A stretch of DNA of 64,000 nucleotides from Termitomyces sp. T153. Its lineage: Eukaryota > Basidiomycota > Agaricomycetes > Agaricales > Lyophyllaceae. A model generated the notes under the pieces. That model saw only the letters and a list, made by a program, of their open reading frames with translations, did not search any database and was not told where the DNA came from. Positions 42,122-54,744 of this stretch are shown piece by piece. Position numbers and translations under genes: made by a program. The DNA lies in contig JACKQL020000093.1 of NCBI GenBank assembly GCA_018296165.2, positions 62,001-126,000 of the forward strand, read 5' to 3'. Position 1 is the stretch's first letter. Each line of letters starts with the position of its first letter.

Positions 42122-43293
42122 ATGAGCAAATCGCCGTCACCGCGCGCGAGCCGCCGCAAGGACTTTGACAAAGAGCCGAATCCGTTTGAGCAGTCGTTCG
42201 GCGCCAAGCCCGAGCCCGACCGCCCGCCGTCGCGCGACCGGCGCAGCGCATCGCCCCGGCCCGTCCTCCCGCCGCTCGCGTCGATCTCGTCGCCGGCGGA
42301 CCCCAGCTATGCCTGGTACTCTGCCCAGACTCTGCGCGCCGGGCCCCTGTCGCCCGCCATGCTCGCCGGCCCGCAGCCCGCCCCCGCGCCGTTCGATCCC
42401 GCCTCCTTCCGCACCGGCCTCACGCCGCGCTCCGGCCTCACGCCCCGCACCGGCCTGACGCCGCTCGTGCCCGGCCCCGCCTTCCCGCCGTCGCCCAACA
42501 CCGCCGCCTTCATGGCGATCATGAACACCCAGCCCGCCAATCCCACGATCACCCCCAACACCCTCAACGCCCTCAACGGCGCCCTCGACGCCCCCCAGCC
42601 GTACATCTCCGCCTCCAATGCCGCCAACACCGCCGCCAACGGCCTCTTCCTCCTCTCCCAGGCCCACCAGGAGCTCGAGAAGCGCCAGCAGGACGCACAG
42701 CGCCAGGCTGCCGCCCCCGCCCGCCGTGCTCCAAAACGCGCCGCAGACCCCGCACCCGCCCCCACGCGCGCACCCCCAAAACGCAGTCGCGCAAACACGC
42801 GCCGTCGCTCCGAGTCGCAGGACGACGACATCGACGACATCGGCGACGACGACGACGACAATGATGACGACGAAGAAAACAACCTCCACGACGCCCGTTC
42901 CAGACGCACCAACGGAAAGAAACCAGAGACAGAAGAAGAGAAGCGCAGAAACTTTCTAGAGCGTAATCGTCAAGGTAAAACCCCTCTCCTCCTTCCATCT
43001 CCCCCTAACGTCTCTGTCCAGCCGCCCTCAAATGCCGCCAACGCAAAAAGGCGTGGCTTGCACAGCTGCAAGCCAAGGTCGAGTACCTCACCAACGAGAA
43101 CGAGCGTCTGACATCTGCGCTCGTCAATTCCAGAGAGGAGATTTCCCGCCTCTCGGCCCTCGTGGGAGGCGGAGCCATCGTCGGCGCCTCAGGGCCCGGC
43201 GTCGCAGGCACCGCCGGTCCCCCCGTAGCGATGAACGTGAGCTTGGGTCCAGCCAATGGCAAGGCCAGCGCGAGGGGCGGGTACGGATACTAA
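42122..43293 (+). CDS. ATF/CREB-family bZIP transcription factor (Atf1-like)
   Basis: Nuclear DNA-binding regulator, 374 aa from two exons (42122-42974, 43022-43293). The basic region RRNFLERNRQAALKCRQRKK has the N-x7-R pattern of ATF/CREB factors. The leucine zipper follows (LQAKVEYLTNENERL) near residues 300-335. The intron splits the basic region exactly at RQ|AA. The N-terminal half has an Aft1-type stress region (SYAWYSAQTLRAGPLSPAML) and repeated TGLTPRSGLTPRTGLTPL, possible Ser/Thr-Pro phosphorylation sites for a Hog1-type MAP kinase. A long acidic run precedes the basic region. GC is very high. In other fungi such factors act in osmotic and oxidative stress. An upstream in-frame ATG exists, but 42122 gives the compact family-like start. 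Confidence 0.9.
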
Positions 43294-44794
43294 TCCTTTG
43301 GGGTGGCGCAGGGGCCGGGGCAGTTACTTAAAAAACGCGTAGAGGTCCATATTAGGATCCCGAACGCAGTGCGTGCTCCTTTATACACGCGACGGGTGGA
43401 CGCTCGGTGTATCTGGTATACATATGTACTACGCCATCGACGGACGCGTCCTGTCGGAGAACTGTCGAGCCACGACCTACACTACATATTTTGTCCGATA
43501 GGACTCTGTTTTGTTTGCTGTTTGTCGTGTTTTTTTATTATTGATGATCACTGTGACGGTTATCCATAGCTAATTCGCAATTCTAGTACTCCTACGGTTT
43601 TTTTTAAAAAAACTTATTCATTCCCCTGGGATTCCCCGACGAGGAACACTACTGTCCACGGGAACTAAATCACGGCATAACCTTAAGTTGACTTAATGCT
43701 TCCATTATCCACTTACTTCCTCACGCCAGCTCAAAATGAGAATTCAATGATGGCCGTCGCGTCTCGATACTCTGCCGTTGTCAAACAAACTACCCGTCGT
43801 CCATTTTCGCCTTCTTCCCAAGTAGAGTATTCAGTGGAGACAGGTGGAGACGTACATGGACTTCTCTGTCCAACTTCTGTCACAACATGCACCCCCGTGT
43901 TCCTTAATTTACTCACGCAGACGCCCTCCACACTGCTTGATGCTCTCAGGCCCTTGAAACCTTGAAACTTCTAGGATCAGAGCTTGGCCCCACAGCCAAG
44001 AAACACTGGAAGGGGGGGGGGGTTCCCATCCCATGCCTGTCTTTTCGTCGCACACGTGTCCTTACCCCCAAGAAGCTTCTAATGATGCTCTCGACTTCAA
44101 GTTCCGACCCGCGAGATCACACTTGCTGTGCTAATTTGCCAGTGCCCGCAATGGCTGTATGTCCTTGGGCTAGAGCGCTACGGGAAGCCTTGGCCGGTAT
44201 ATGTATCAGTTTGAACTGGTGGATATCTGTGCAGACTCAAAGCCTCGGGATCGATCATTAGTATAGAGCGATTAACATTTAGCTCTATATTGAGACTTCT
44301 CTGATTATAGGGGGCTGCAGACGATGTATGTGCATGAAGAAGCTGAAGACTCGGGTTTCGCGAGTTTCTGTGCGTTTTCTGTGACTCAACTTGAAGCTTG
44401 AGCACTGGTCTTTGCACGGCCCGGGAAGTATCCTCAGCGCAGTTTTGAGGTACGCCTACTGGAAATCTGATGTTGAGCCATCACATAGCTAGTACATAGT
44501 AAGCACGGCTTTTGTTGTAGCTTTGGACAGTGTTTACGATGATTTTCATCATGCCTTGATGTAGATGCCTGATTTCTGATGTAGTGGGCGTCATCAGCGA
44601 GCAACTCGCGAGAACAAAAATAACCACGACCCAGTGCACAAATCCCCTGAATAAACCCCTATGTGTACCAAAAACCCTCACACAATACACATATACTGCT
44701 TTACGCCAGGAAGAACTTTTGACGTCACGAGTCGATTCTCCCCTTCGCTTCCGTGTGTGTTCGGGAGGACTTTTTGGCCACTGACGGACTGCTC
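43294..44794. other. Intergenic, no gene seen
   Basis: 1.5 kb without a supported gene. It contains a run of 11 or so G (about 44009-44021) and short A and T runs. The right end is the promoter of the xylosidase gene. Confidence 0.55.
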
Positions 44795-44802
44795 GATATA
44801 AG
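44795..44802 (+). promoter_or_regulatory. TATA-like box of the xylosidase gene
   Basis: GATATAAG, 38 bp before the ATG at 44840, implying a very short leader. Confidence 0.55.
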
Positions 44803-44839
44803 CCACATATGCAGGATGTAGTCCTGCAAGTCTACAACC

Positions 44840-47343
44840 ATGCCCCCTCTTCGCTACTTGTTGTGGTTGGCTCCCTATCTCGGCGTTGCACTAGGATTCG
44901 CCTTTCCGGACTGCGTCAACGGGCCCCTAAAGTCAAATGCGGTGTGCAACCGCACCCAAGACGCCGCTACACGTGCGCAAGCTCTTATCGCACTGTTCAC
45001 CGACGATGAGCTCATGGCGAATACCGTCAACTTTTCGCCTGGTGTTTCTCGCCTCGGTCTCCCGGGCTACCAGTGGTGGTCTGAAGCATTGGTAAGGGCT
45101 GATCATACATACCTGTGAATGTTTCTTTTTTTTTTCTTACTATTCACTCCCCTACGTACGTCCGACAGCATGGACTTTCAACGAGCCCTGGTACCGGTGT
45201 AGTATTCACACCCTCTGGAAATTTCAGTTCAGCCACATCATTTCCTGAGCCTATTACGTTAGGTTCTGCATTCGATGATTCGCTGATTAAGGCTGTTGGC
45301 GATGTAATTAGCACAGAAGCTCGTGCATTCAACAATTTTGGTATGGCAGGTCTTGATTTCTTCACCCCAAACATCAACCTGTTCAGGGATCCACGTTGGG
45401 GCCGTGGCCAGGAGACCCCTGGCGAAGACCCATTCCACATCTCCCAGTATGTGTTGAACCTCGTGGATGGTCTTCAGGGGGGTATAGATCCTACACCCTA
45501 CTTTAAGATCGTCGCGGACTGCAAACACTATGCTGCATATGATATCGAGAATTGGGAGGGAAACGATCGTACCTCGTTCAATGCAGTGGTAACCAATCAG
45601 GATTTGAGCGAGTACTATCTACCTTCTTTCCAAAGCTGTGTCAGGGACGCCAAAGTCGGATCGATCATGTGCAGCTACAACTCCGTGAACGGGATCCCCT
45701 CCTGTGCCAACTCGTATCTCCTACAGACAATCTTGCGAGACTTCTGGGGTTTCAACGATGACCGATGGGTGACATCAGATTGCGACGCCGTTGACAATAT
45801 TTTTAGCACGCATCACTTTACCTCTACTTACGCACAAGCTGTGGCAGACGCCCTCAAGGCAGGCACGGATATCGACTGTGGAAACACGTATGCCGAGCAC
45901 CTTCCCGAGGCTTTCAATCAATCTTTGATCACTCGTGCGGATCTCGAAAAAGCTTTGATACGCCAGTATACTTCCCTTGTTCGGTTTGTAGCTTGCCATG
46001 CATCCAACTTCCCAACTGAACACTGATTTTCTTCTTTTTTTGTTAAGGCTTGGTTACTTTGATCCTCCTGATGTCCAACCATACCGACAACTCGATTGGT
46101 CTGACGTCAACTCGCCAAATGCTCAGCAGCTCGCGTATCAAGCAGCGGTCGAGGGCATCGTGTTACTCAAAAACGATGGAACGTTGCCTTTGGATACCTC
46201 CATTAAAAAGTTGGCTCTCATTGGTCCTTTCGCTAATGCAACTACGCAAATGCAAGGGAACTACCAAGGCATTGCTCCATTCCTCATCAGCCCATTGCAA
46301 GGAGCCATGAATGCAGGTTATCAGGCAACGTTCGTGGCAGGGACCACGATATCAGATACATCGACGGCTGGCTTTGCTGCTGCCGTGGCTGCTGCACAAT
46401 CTGCCGATGCTGTTATTTTTGCCGGAGGTATCGACGGTACTGTGGAGAATGAGGGACAAGATCGGACAACAATTGTATGGCCTGGTGTTCAGCTCGATCT
46501 AATTGCTGCACTAGAGGCTGTTGGAAAGCCTCTTGTCGTTCTACAGTTTGGCGGTGGTCAAGTAGATGACTCGGCGCTGAAAAATAATCAGACGGTTAGT
46601 GTTTTATCTGCTCTGGGAAACATGGTATTCATCTCGAATTTTACAAGGTCAATGCGATTCTTTGGACAGGTTATCCAAGCCAGAGTGGTGGGACGGCGAT
46701 TTTCGACATATTGAGCGGAAAGGCTTCTCCTGCAGGCCGCCTCTCTACTACACAATACCCCGCCGCATATACCGATCAGGTACCCATGACGGACATGTCT
46801 CTTCGCCCTAGCGCAACAAATCCCGGCAGAACGTACAAGTGGTACCAAGGGACTCCCGTTTTCGAGTTCGGGCATGGTCTTCACTACACTACATTCAACG
46901 TGCAATGGCAACAAACTCCTCCCACACAATATGACATAGCATCGCTCATCTCCGATGCGTCGAGTAATAGTCCTCTAGACCTTGCCACGTTTGATACTTT
47001 TGACATTATCATTCAAAACACAGGCGAGGTCACATCAGACTATGTTGCTCTTCTATTCGTCAACAGCACTGCGGGCCCTGCTCCCCTTCCAAACAAACAG
47101 CTTGTTTCTTATACTCGCCTCCATCAACTCGCAGGTGGAAGTAACAGCAGTGCCTCTTTGTCTGTCACACTGGGCTCGATTGCGCGCGCTGATACGGAAG
47201 GAAATATGTGGATCTTCAATGGCTCGTACCAGCTCAACGTTGACACGGGACCTGCCCTTCTGACCCATCAATTTGACCTGGTTGGCCAGTCAGTGCAGAT
47301 CACTCACTGGCCTCAGAATGTAACCAGTAATAGTGCTGCTTAA
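44840..47343 (+). CDS. Secreted GH3 beta-xylosidase
   Basis: Exo-acting glycoside hydrolase family 3 enzyme that releases xylose from xylo-oligosaccharides outside the cell, part of plant-cell-wall breakdown. Four exons (44840-45091, 45169-45983, 46048-46594, 46648-47343) give 769 aa, the usual size. Signal peptide in residues 1-20 (LLWLAPYLGVALGFA). The N-terminal barrel shows LGLPGYQWWSEALHG, FFTPNINLFRDPRWGRGQET, CKHYAAYD and the nucleophile region WVTSDCDAV (Asp of SDC). Then come the alpha/beta sandwich (GIVLLKNDGTLPL, FAGGIDGTVENEGQDR) and a C-terminal fibronectin-III-like domain (EFGHGLHYTTF, VTSDYVALLFVN). The QWWSEALHG motif favours xylosidase over glucosidase. Many N-glycosylation sequons. 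Confidence 0.94.
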
Positions 47344-48940
47344 GATGCCGGACAATTTATTGTAGTTCAGAATGTGGTGTCTCACTTACAAAACCAGTTG
47401 ACTGAAAAATTAAAATAAAATAAAGTTGGGTGTTTGTTGTCTGTCTACCTGTAAAAATACAGAAAGTACACAGTGTGAGAGGATGTAAGAGGGGCAGCAG
47501 AACCAGACCACAGTGGTCATTACGGCTTATAGAACGCACATACAACTATATGATCCAGATACATGTGTCCTCAACCTTAACACGAGTGTGAGAAGCATGA
47601 TATTGCATGGCAAATGAAAGAAATCAATATAGCAATTTGCAGACATCCTTTTTCAGAAATCGGTCTTCAATAAAAGTTTCAATTTTACAAAATAAATGAA
47701 GTGAGTGTGACAAATTTGTGACGTCCGACTAAAGGGAGCGATAGTATCAAGATCCAAGCTGTCAAGACCCATGTCACGGTCGATGGAAAGTAATTTGATG
47801 TTCATATGATAGCTTCAAAGATGTTGCATCAAACCAACTTGAGCTGAATTGTCAGACAAGAATGAGATGGTGAGATTTTGGAATTGGGACTCACGGTTAC
47901 CATGTACTGTCCAAATAAATAAATACAAAAAAACAACGCATTGTGTCAATTAAGAAAGTGGGATTGTTGCTGTACTACAGACTGATCCATCAGCCTCTAC
48001 ACTCTCTGTTGTGCATACATACATACATGACTATGTTTTTGACATCTAAAGCACCTTTTGGAGCCAGTTCTGTTGTCCCACAGCTCCAGGGTGCACCAAT
48101 CCCTAGGAAGAAAGATCACAACAAAAAGGAAGAAATGGCATCCATCCCATCCTGTCTGCACCTATTGTGTGATGATGAATGTGTCATGCAGTCTCATTTG
48201 AAAGCAATAGGATGGGATTATAACTACTGGTTAGCCTGGTGAGGGTTCAATTAGAGTTCTGTTTAGGTAGTTAAAGGTTTGGTTAGGTTCTGTTATGGTT
48301 CTGTTAAACATTATATGGTCAAGTAGTTAGGGTTGTTACAACAATCATATTCAGGGTTACAAAGAGCAATGCAAAATTGTTTAATTGACAACATACATTA
48401 ATCCTACACAATGTGACACCTACATGCTGACAGCCAACAGCTTTATGATGACTGACAATTACCAGAATTCATGTTGCCATCAGCTTTTGGAAGTTTCACC
48501 AAAGATGGCAGCACATGTTCAGTGTCCTGAGATTTTAGACCTAGGTGGTGGATGGTGACCTGTCAGAGATGGTTCCAGTACTCATATAAGAATAATACAT
48601 TTTATTACATCACAGTAAGGTTAAGAACATTTTTTTTAGTCAAAGCCTGCAGGAGCCTGATGACATGATTGACACATTAAACTACAAATATTGCCTCAAT
48701 TCCTCACCTCACTGCCTGGCAGTGTCTATACTTGGCTGTTCTTTATTCTTCATCTGATAGGCAAATTTTATTTGCTTTCCAAAGCATTGTAGAAGCTCAT
48801 TTATGTGATTGATGGTCCTTGACTATCTTATGTAAGTTCCCACTATGATAATCTCTACTTGTGGTGAGATTGTGGCAGGTTGTCATTGATCTGCCATGAC
48901 CATTGTACAGCTGGGTCCAGCCACTAGTGATGGGGCCACA
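47344..48940. other. Intergenic grading into CpG-poor repeat DNA
   Basis: No gene. After about 47900 CpG disappears. The stretch is probably the flank or LTR of the minus-strand chromovirus relic, but its ends were not found. Confidence 0.45.
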
Positions 48941-51900
48941 GAGTACTGTGGCACCATGTACTGTTGAAATTCCTGGGACCACATAGGCTGTGGGCCCACA
49001 GGCTAACCAAAGTTCATTGGTGGGGGAGCATTATGTCCCCCATGTCCTCTTCCCATTCTACCATGCTGTGGGGGCGCAATGTGTCCCTGCATTGGCAACT
49101 ACTGCATTGCCACTGCATAGCTGAGTGGGCCACATCTCCTGGCATTGTTGTGGGTCCTGCTCCTATGGGGCTTGTGTTCTGTGGGGCTGCTCTTCTCATT
49201 TCTGGGGGCATTACATTCCCAGGCACCAACCCTCCTGCCAGCACAGCAAACCACCAAAACCTGGGAGTGCACTTCTCTCTGGTACTCCTCTCCCTCTTAA
49301 GCTCTGAATAGAGCTCAATAAATAACCAGGCTAGACTTGCATCTGCTTCACTTGGTTTCTTCTTTTTCTTGCCCATGGAGCAAGGTGTCTCCATACACTG
49401 TGTTGGTATATCACTAACATAGTAGTGGAAGACAAGGAGTAGGTGACTTTGCAGCCAGTCAAAAAATTGGCTGACATAATATTTGATAGCCACTAGCATG
49501 GTGGCCTTCCCAGCTTCTGGACTAAGTCAACTTGACTTTGTCCTTCTAGCCAGCTGTGCAGGGCACCATATGCCCTGCAGCTCTAGATAGCAGTCAAGGG
49601 CCTCAAGGTTCTTGCACATAGCCAGGGGATCCAACAGCACATTGTTGCTGGCCTTATATAGTTGCAGCAGCAACACATGGAATTTAGGATGTATTTTATG
49701 TTCCTGGAGTGCCATGGGAAACTCCGATGTATAATTGGAGGTCTCATTGTAAGCCTCTAAGATTTTGTATGGCCCAACCCACTTTGGGCAGAGCTTTTTG
49801 GCTCTGCCTTGCAGGAGGTTGCAATTCTTAGTCAAAAGGTGCACCAGTGCACCTTTCTCCAGCTCTGAATCTGGTCTGCAACACAAGTTAGCAGTACATG
49901 TCTGGAAGACACACACCTCAATGATTGCATTGTGTGCCACTGCCAAGTTTTCAAGTGCTTGGTGGGCAAACTGCTTGATTCCTCTGGGGATCACAGAGTC
50001 TGACTGGATCTCCCTTATCATTGACAGCATGTAGCCACCATTCAACTCAAACAGTGCATACTTAGCTGTCTCAGAGAAGCTCATGTTGATTGCAAACTTG
50101 CTTAGGTCTATTCAACTTAGCCAGTCTTTCTGATCTGGGCACAATACCATGTGCTAAATCTGTTCAACATTCTGGTTGGCATGCTTGGTTTGCCCATCTG
50201 TCTGCAAATGAAATGATGTGGACATCAGGGGCTATGCTCCCAGCAATTTGTGCAGTTCATGCCACCATTTTGACATGAACTTAGAGTCTTGGTCATTGAC
50301 AATAGAACTTGGGAGACCATGTAGTCTCATAATTTCTTGCATGTAAATCCATGACTAGTGCAGAATGTTTGCATGTCTGCAACCATGGTTGGCTACCAAT
50401 ACCAACAACAAATATATTCTGTCATCCTCTAGGCACCAAAATACCCAACCACACAATGTGCTTGGTCAAGTAATTTGGTTACCATTTCCTGCTCATGAGG
50501 TATACACAATACCTCATGGCCCATGAGATTGGTAGTCCAAATAAGTTTGTCCTTCAGCTGGAAGGACTTATAGTCCTTTGGCCAACTCAGAATTTTAGCA
50601 AAGAGCTTGTCTTTGCCATACAAGGCTGGAGAAACTCTCTGTCAGACTGATCCTGTGGTTGCAGTACATGGGCCATCTCAAGTATGGCCTCTGAGAGTCA
50701 TATCATCTGAGCCCTTAGGGCTCTGTGATCCCTATTGGGCCTGAGATGATTCATCTGTGCTGTCATTAATGTCAGCAAGGACTTGTGCCTCCACATCACA
50801 AAATTGGTGATGATCCTGCACCCACTAGCTTCTGTGATTTGGTCTGTTGTAGAGAGTGCAAATCTGATCCAGTTGAGCCTGCATCTCTTACAGGCATGTT
50901 GGGGCAAATCATACCCCTCTGGGTTGATTTGCACATCTGCATGTACATACTTGTAGACATGGTGCACATCTCAGGGAGAGTCACTCTCAAAGTAGCAGGA
51001 TAAAACAGTCTGCTACCTTATTGAGCTCTCCTTTAAAATATGTGATGTCAAAATTCAATCTCAACATGTAATCCATCCACTGTTGCTAGCAGGGCAATAG
51101 ATTCTGTTGAGTTTTGAAAAACTCAAGAGCTTTGTGATCCATAAACACATGGATTTTCTATTCTAGAAGCTTATCCTCCCATTTCAGGAGGGCTTTCAGG
51201 ATAGCCAATGTCTCCAATTCATGCACTGCATAGTTTTGCTGTGCATTTGTGAACTTTTTGGACATGAACCTTCCAGCTGGGTCTTTGCCCATACATAGCA
51301 CCAATGCCTGTCTTTGAGGCATCACAGATCAGCCATATAGAATCCTCATGTTGAGGATCAATTGGCTGTATGATAGGTGTTTTGGCACAGATTTTCTTGA
51401 TCATGTTGAAACACCATTGGTGGATGGGGCACCAATGAAATGGTGACCTGTTTTGCATCATGGCCATCAATGGCCCTGTATATGCAGAAATATTGGGTAA
51501 GAAATTCCCAATATAATTTACCAACCCAACAAATCTTTGGATGTTGTAGTTTCTAGGAGTATGCCACTCTTGAATCCAATTCAACTTGTCCATATCAGGG
51601 TGTATACCCTGCAAATCAATGACATGGCCAAGGCACTCCACATGCTTGGCATACAGCTCACATTTCTTCCATCTGAGGTAGAGCTTGTTCTTGCATAGTC
51701 TTTCAAAGACTACTTGCTCCTCAATAGTATCTCAGAAGACAAATATATTGTCTAGGTATACATGCATCCATTTCTCAATGATGTCCCAAAAGATGAACAT
51801 CATCAGTTGTTGAAATGGGGCTGGTGGATTACAGGCACCAGTCTGCATGATGTTACTGCAATATGTACCAGTAATGGTCATAAACATGGTTTTGGATATG

Positions 51901-52177
51901 TCTGAAGTATGTATCCTCACCTGCTTATATGCATCCATGAGGTCAATTTTTGACCTTACAGGTGCATGTGCAACATCTGCCCTTATAACCTCCTGATTTG
52001 GTAAGGGCATTACATCCTTAACCATGTTATTATTGTATTGACATGCATCTAGCACTGTCTGCAAGATGCCATTGTTTTTGGAAATATACAACAATGGTGC
52101 AGCCTGGTTGGCCACACATGGCTCCCACCACTTTGCCCATATATAGCAGTTGATTTTTGCCTGCTGCCATCTGTTAC
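48941..52177 (-). mobile_element. Decayed Ty3/gypsy chromovirus, pol region
   Basis: Minus-strand fragments in correct pol order: RT (51732-52115) with DAYKQVRIH and YLDNIF where the catalytic YLDD is expected; RT thumb and start of RNase H (51219-51641; GLVNYIGNFLP, LICDASKTGIGA); RNase H/integrase linker (50429-50623; VLCIPHEQEMVTKLLDQAH); integrase C-terminus and chromodomain-like end (49527-50084; GRAKKLCPKWVGPYKI, HPKFHVLLLQLY, LDCYLELQG). An open frame at 49014-49499 follows pol and is unrecognised. Stops, frameshifts and near-total CpG loss show it is long dead. No gag or LTR could be assigned. Confidence 0.8.
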
Positions 52178-52472
52178 CTTAGTTTTGATATTACTTTATT
52201 TGGTTACCTGTGTTTCATGTCTCTTTTTTGTTGTGTTTCCTGGTCTTATCTCCATTTCTATTTTTATCCTTGAATCTATCTCTTTTCTCAGTTCCATCTT
52301 GTCTCAACTTTGTCTTGTGTTGTCCATCTCTGTTTCCTTATCATTCCCAAGTTTCTTTCAACTCTGATGTTATTACAAACTCTGTGCACATGCTACAACC
52401 CTTCAAACATTCTTACAATAACTCCAGACCTCACTCTATGCTCAACTCCAGAACCCATCACTCTTGATTGAT
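52178..52472 (+). mobile_element. Family-A LTR, first fragment
   Basis: Aligns with the reverse complement of about 23650-23945 and with 26040-26340. It ends in the copied target TCACTCTTGATTGAT (52458-52472). Confidence 0.7.
52458..52472. repeat. SINE target-site duplication, left copy
   Basis: TCACTCTTGATTGAT, identical to 53335-53349. Related family-A LTRs have a single copy at this point. Confidence 0.85.
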
Positions 52473-53334
52473 GATGATGATGATGATCCATTTTATTTAT
52501 CTTCGAGGCCTATTTTACACATGACCTTCGTGTTCTAAGCCCCGCAGTACATAATGGGGGGTGGTACCATTTTCCCACACTAAGTCCCGCTACCATCTGC
52601 CGTTAACGTGCCCTCCCAATTTCTAAACCCAGCTGTACTCGGCAATGCTTACTGTGTGCGCGCTGGTATTGTCCCACAATGAGGCGCTCGGCCAGCTCAT
52701 AGCCTCCCACTCCCATGCACCAGTAAGGGTCTCACGACTAACCCTTCCCCATGCCCAGACGCTACTTTCGGAAGATCGAACCCGAGATTCGGAACCCACG
52801 ACGGAATGAGCCAGTGGGCCGCCTATTGGCCCCAGAGGACTGTAGTGACAGACATGCCACACCTTTCGGCTTGACACCCGATCAAACCAGCAGCCGTGGT
52901 CGGTATTTACCGGACCACACCGAATCCATCCGATGGACCACACATTATGTCGGCAGCCTGCTCGAACTATTGACTCCTATCCTCACGCCTACCCGTGCCA
53001 TGACCCGCTTGGTCAGCGAAGGCCTGGACCCTCTCCCAAATCCGTTGCACCGGGGAAACTTCTCTTTTTCTGATCTGTCACGAGCGTGGTGGTCACATTG
53101 CCTCATTGAACCACATGCTTGATTGCTCGGTCCTGGTCGGCCTGCACTACAAAGCCTGGCTAGTCGAGCACGTGCGGGCGGAGGCTTCCCGGCGGCGTTG
53201 AAATAACCCACGTGGTGTCTAAGGTGTTTTTCCACACAGGCGCACTCAGCCAGAGTCGAAACCCCGACCTTGCACTCGCAGATCATGTGACCCGCTTTGG
53301 GACACGATGGTGCCAGCTGAGCCACTGCGCCCCC
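52473..53334 (-). mobile_element. tRNA-derived SINE, about 862 bp
   Basis: Flanked by a perfect 15-bp duplication TCACTCTTGATTGAT (52458-52472, 53335-53349). Read on the minus strand, the head begins GGGGCGCAGTGGCTCAGCTGG with a good polymerase III A box (TGGCTCAGCTGG, 53313-53324) and a B-box-like GGTTTCGACTC (53253-53263). The other end is an (ATC)n tail. The body is non-coding and CpG-rich, in sharp contrast with the LTR it entered. A second B-box-like sequence (GGGTTCGATC on the minus strand, 52774-52783) hints at a compound origin. It would need a LINE's enzymes to move. Confidence 0.75.
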
Positions 53335-53349
53335 TCACTCTTGATTGAT
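53335..53349. repeat. SINE target-site duplication, right copy
   Basis: TCACTCTTGATTGAT, after which the LTR resumes with CCCCCATCAAACTCC. Confidence 0.85.
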
Positions 53350-53412
53350 CCCCCATCAAACTCCAGCTCTGCTCCCATCACTTGCAAAGCCTCCACTTAC
53401 CCTGCAGCCCAT

Positions 53413-54481
53413 TGATGTGCTCTTATGCTGCCTGGTGCCATGCAGGAAACCTAAAAAGAGAACCCAACACTAGTCACTAGATAGGGTAGCTGGCAGTAGG
53501 AAGTTAATAGTAGAGGGCAAGTCAGTAACCATCCCAGAGAACAAGAGCAAGTGCTATGTTGTAAGGTGGAGTTGAAAGGATTGCTATTGCTAGCCTAAGT
53601 TGCTAGTGACAAAAAGAAGAATGGGTGAAGGCAGGAAATGTCAGTAAACTGGTTGCTAGCCACAGTTGCCAGCTTCACTAAGTCAAGATAACATGAAGGG
53701 CACCTGCAGTTGGTACCACCCTAAGTTGGGGTTGGAGTTGGTAAGACTTGTTGCTAAGTCATTTTCAACAGTGAGTGAGAGAATAGAGTAAAGGTAGCAG
53801 CAAAGTGAAATCTCAAGCTGGTAGGCTTAGAGATAGATGGGTTCAATTCAAGGGGGAGTCAATTCTCTGTGATTCAATGATTAAGTGTCTATGTTAAGGC
53901 AGTATTTATACTGTTCCAAAGTATAGTATGGGAAAGTAAGCAAGCAGTTGCCACTAGCAATGGTGTCTGTCAATATGTTCATGGTTCATATGAGGTGTCA
54001 GTCTGTAACTAAGTGAAAAATTATAAGCAAAGTCTCTGTGGCATATCATTGTGAATAAGTCCAAAAAGAGTGAGTCTGACATCAATACCTGAAGGGTAAA
54101 TGCTATTCAAGTATGTTGGTAAGTTTGCCAAAAGAAATGATAAGAAAAAAAAGGTACACATCTGGCAATATGTCTGTATATAGGAAGAAAAAGCTGTTTT
54201 GTTGCTAAGAAGTCACTAGAGTTGCTAATAATCATTGCTAGGAAAGGTCTCATTCTTACTGTTCTAGACCCAAGGTCCAGGCTCCATGTGCTATTCCTCA
54301 TGATCAGTAAGTCTCTTGGTTGCTATGGTCCTGTATGAAGGCTATGTCAGTCCAGACCTTGGGCTAGGCCCTGCATGCTGAGTGTCATGACTTGTGCCAA
54401 ATTAAAATAGTCAGCTGCTGCTAAGTCCAAAATGCCAAAAAATGGTGCTCAGCAACAACTGGGTCTTATCACCATACACTT
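53413..54481 (-). mobile_element. Solo LTR of family B, CpG-decayed
   Basis: 1069 bp, the reverse orientation of the element-B LTR (TGATAAGACCC at 54481 to the GAGCACATCA-type end at 53413). CCAT on both sides (53409-53412, 54482-54485) is a 4-bp target duplication. CpGs of the younger LTR appear here as TpG or CpA, so TAGCGAC reads TAGCAAC or TAGTGAC. Confidence 0.85.
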
Positions 54482-54485
54482 ACTT

Positions 54486-54712
54486 ATAGACTTGTACCTG
54501 ATGCTCACCCAAGCCCAATGTTGAATATACTTGGTCTTAGACTTCTCTGGACCACCTGAGACTTGCTTGGACTGCTCTCCTTAGCTTCCTCTTGCAAATA
54601 TCTGAAGTCCAAACCATCTCTGGAGTACTAGATTATAAGCACAGGTCATTATGTCCACCTAGTAAGAACTCACCCAATTAAGTTGAGCCCCTGTGATCAG
54701 CAGAACCTGACA
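54486..54712 (+). mobile_element. Family-A LTR, last fragment
   Basis: Continues the LTR broken at 53412 (ACACTTACTTATAGACTTG matches the other copies) and ends AGAACCTGACA at 54712. Confidence 0.7.
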
Positions 54713-54744
54713 TAATATCAAGACTCCCCCTTACCCTGTTCTTG

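Noticed and set aside
42137..42912. Long minus-strand frames (201-250 codons) over the bZIP gene
   Set aside because: Very high GC removes stop codons on both strands; the plus-strand product has clear bZIP and stress-region motifs.
49014..49499. 161-codon minus-strand frame after the chromovirus pol as a host gene
   Set aside because: CpG-poor, no family, and directly downstream of a dead pol; probably element sequence.
53235..53334. tRNA gene on the minus strand
   Set aside because: A and B boxes are present, but no acceptor-stem pairing or normal tRNA length could be made out; target duplications and the tail show a SINE.
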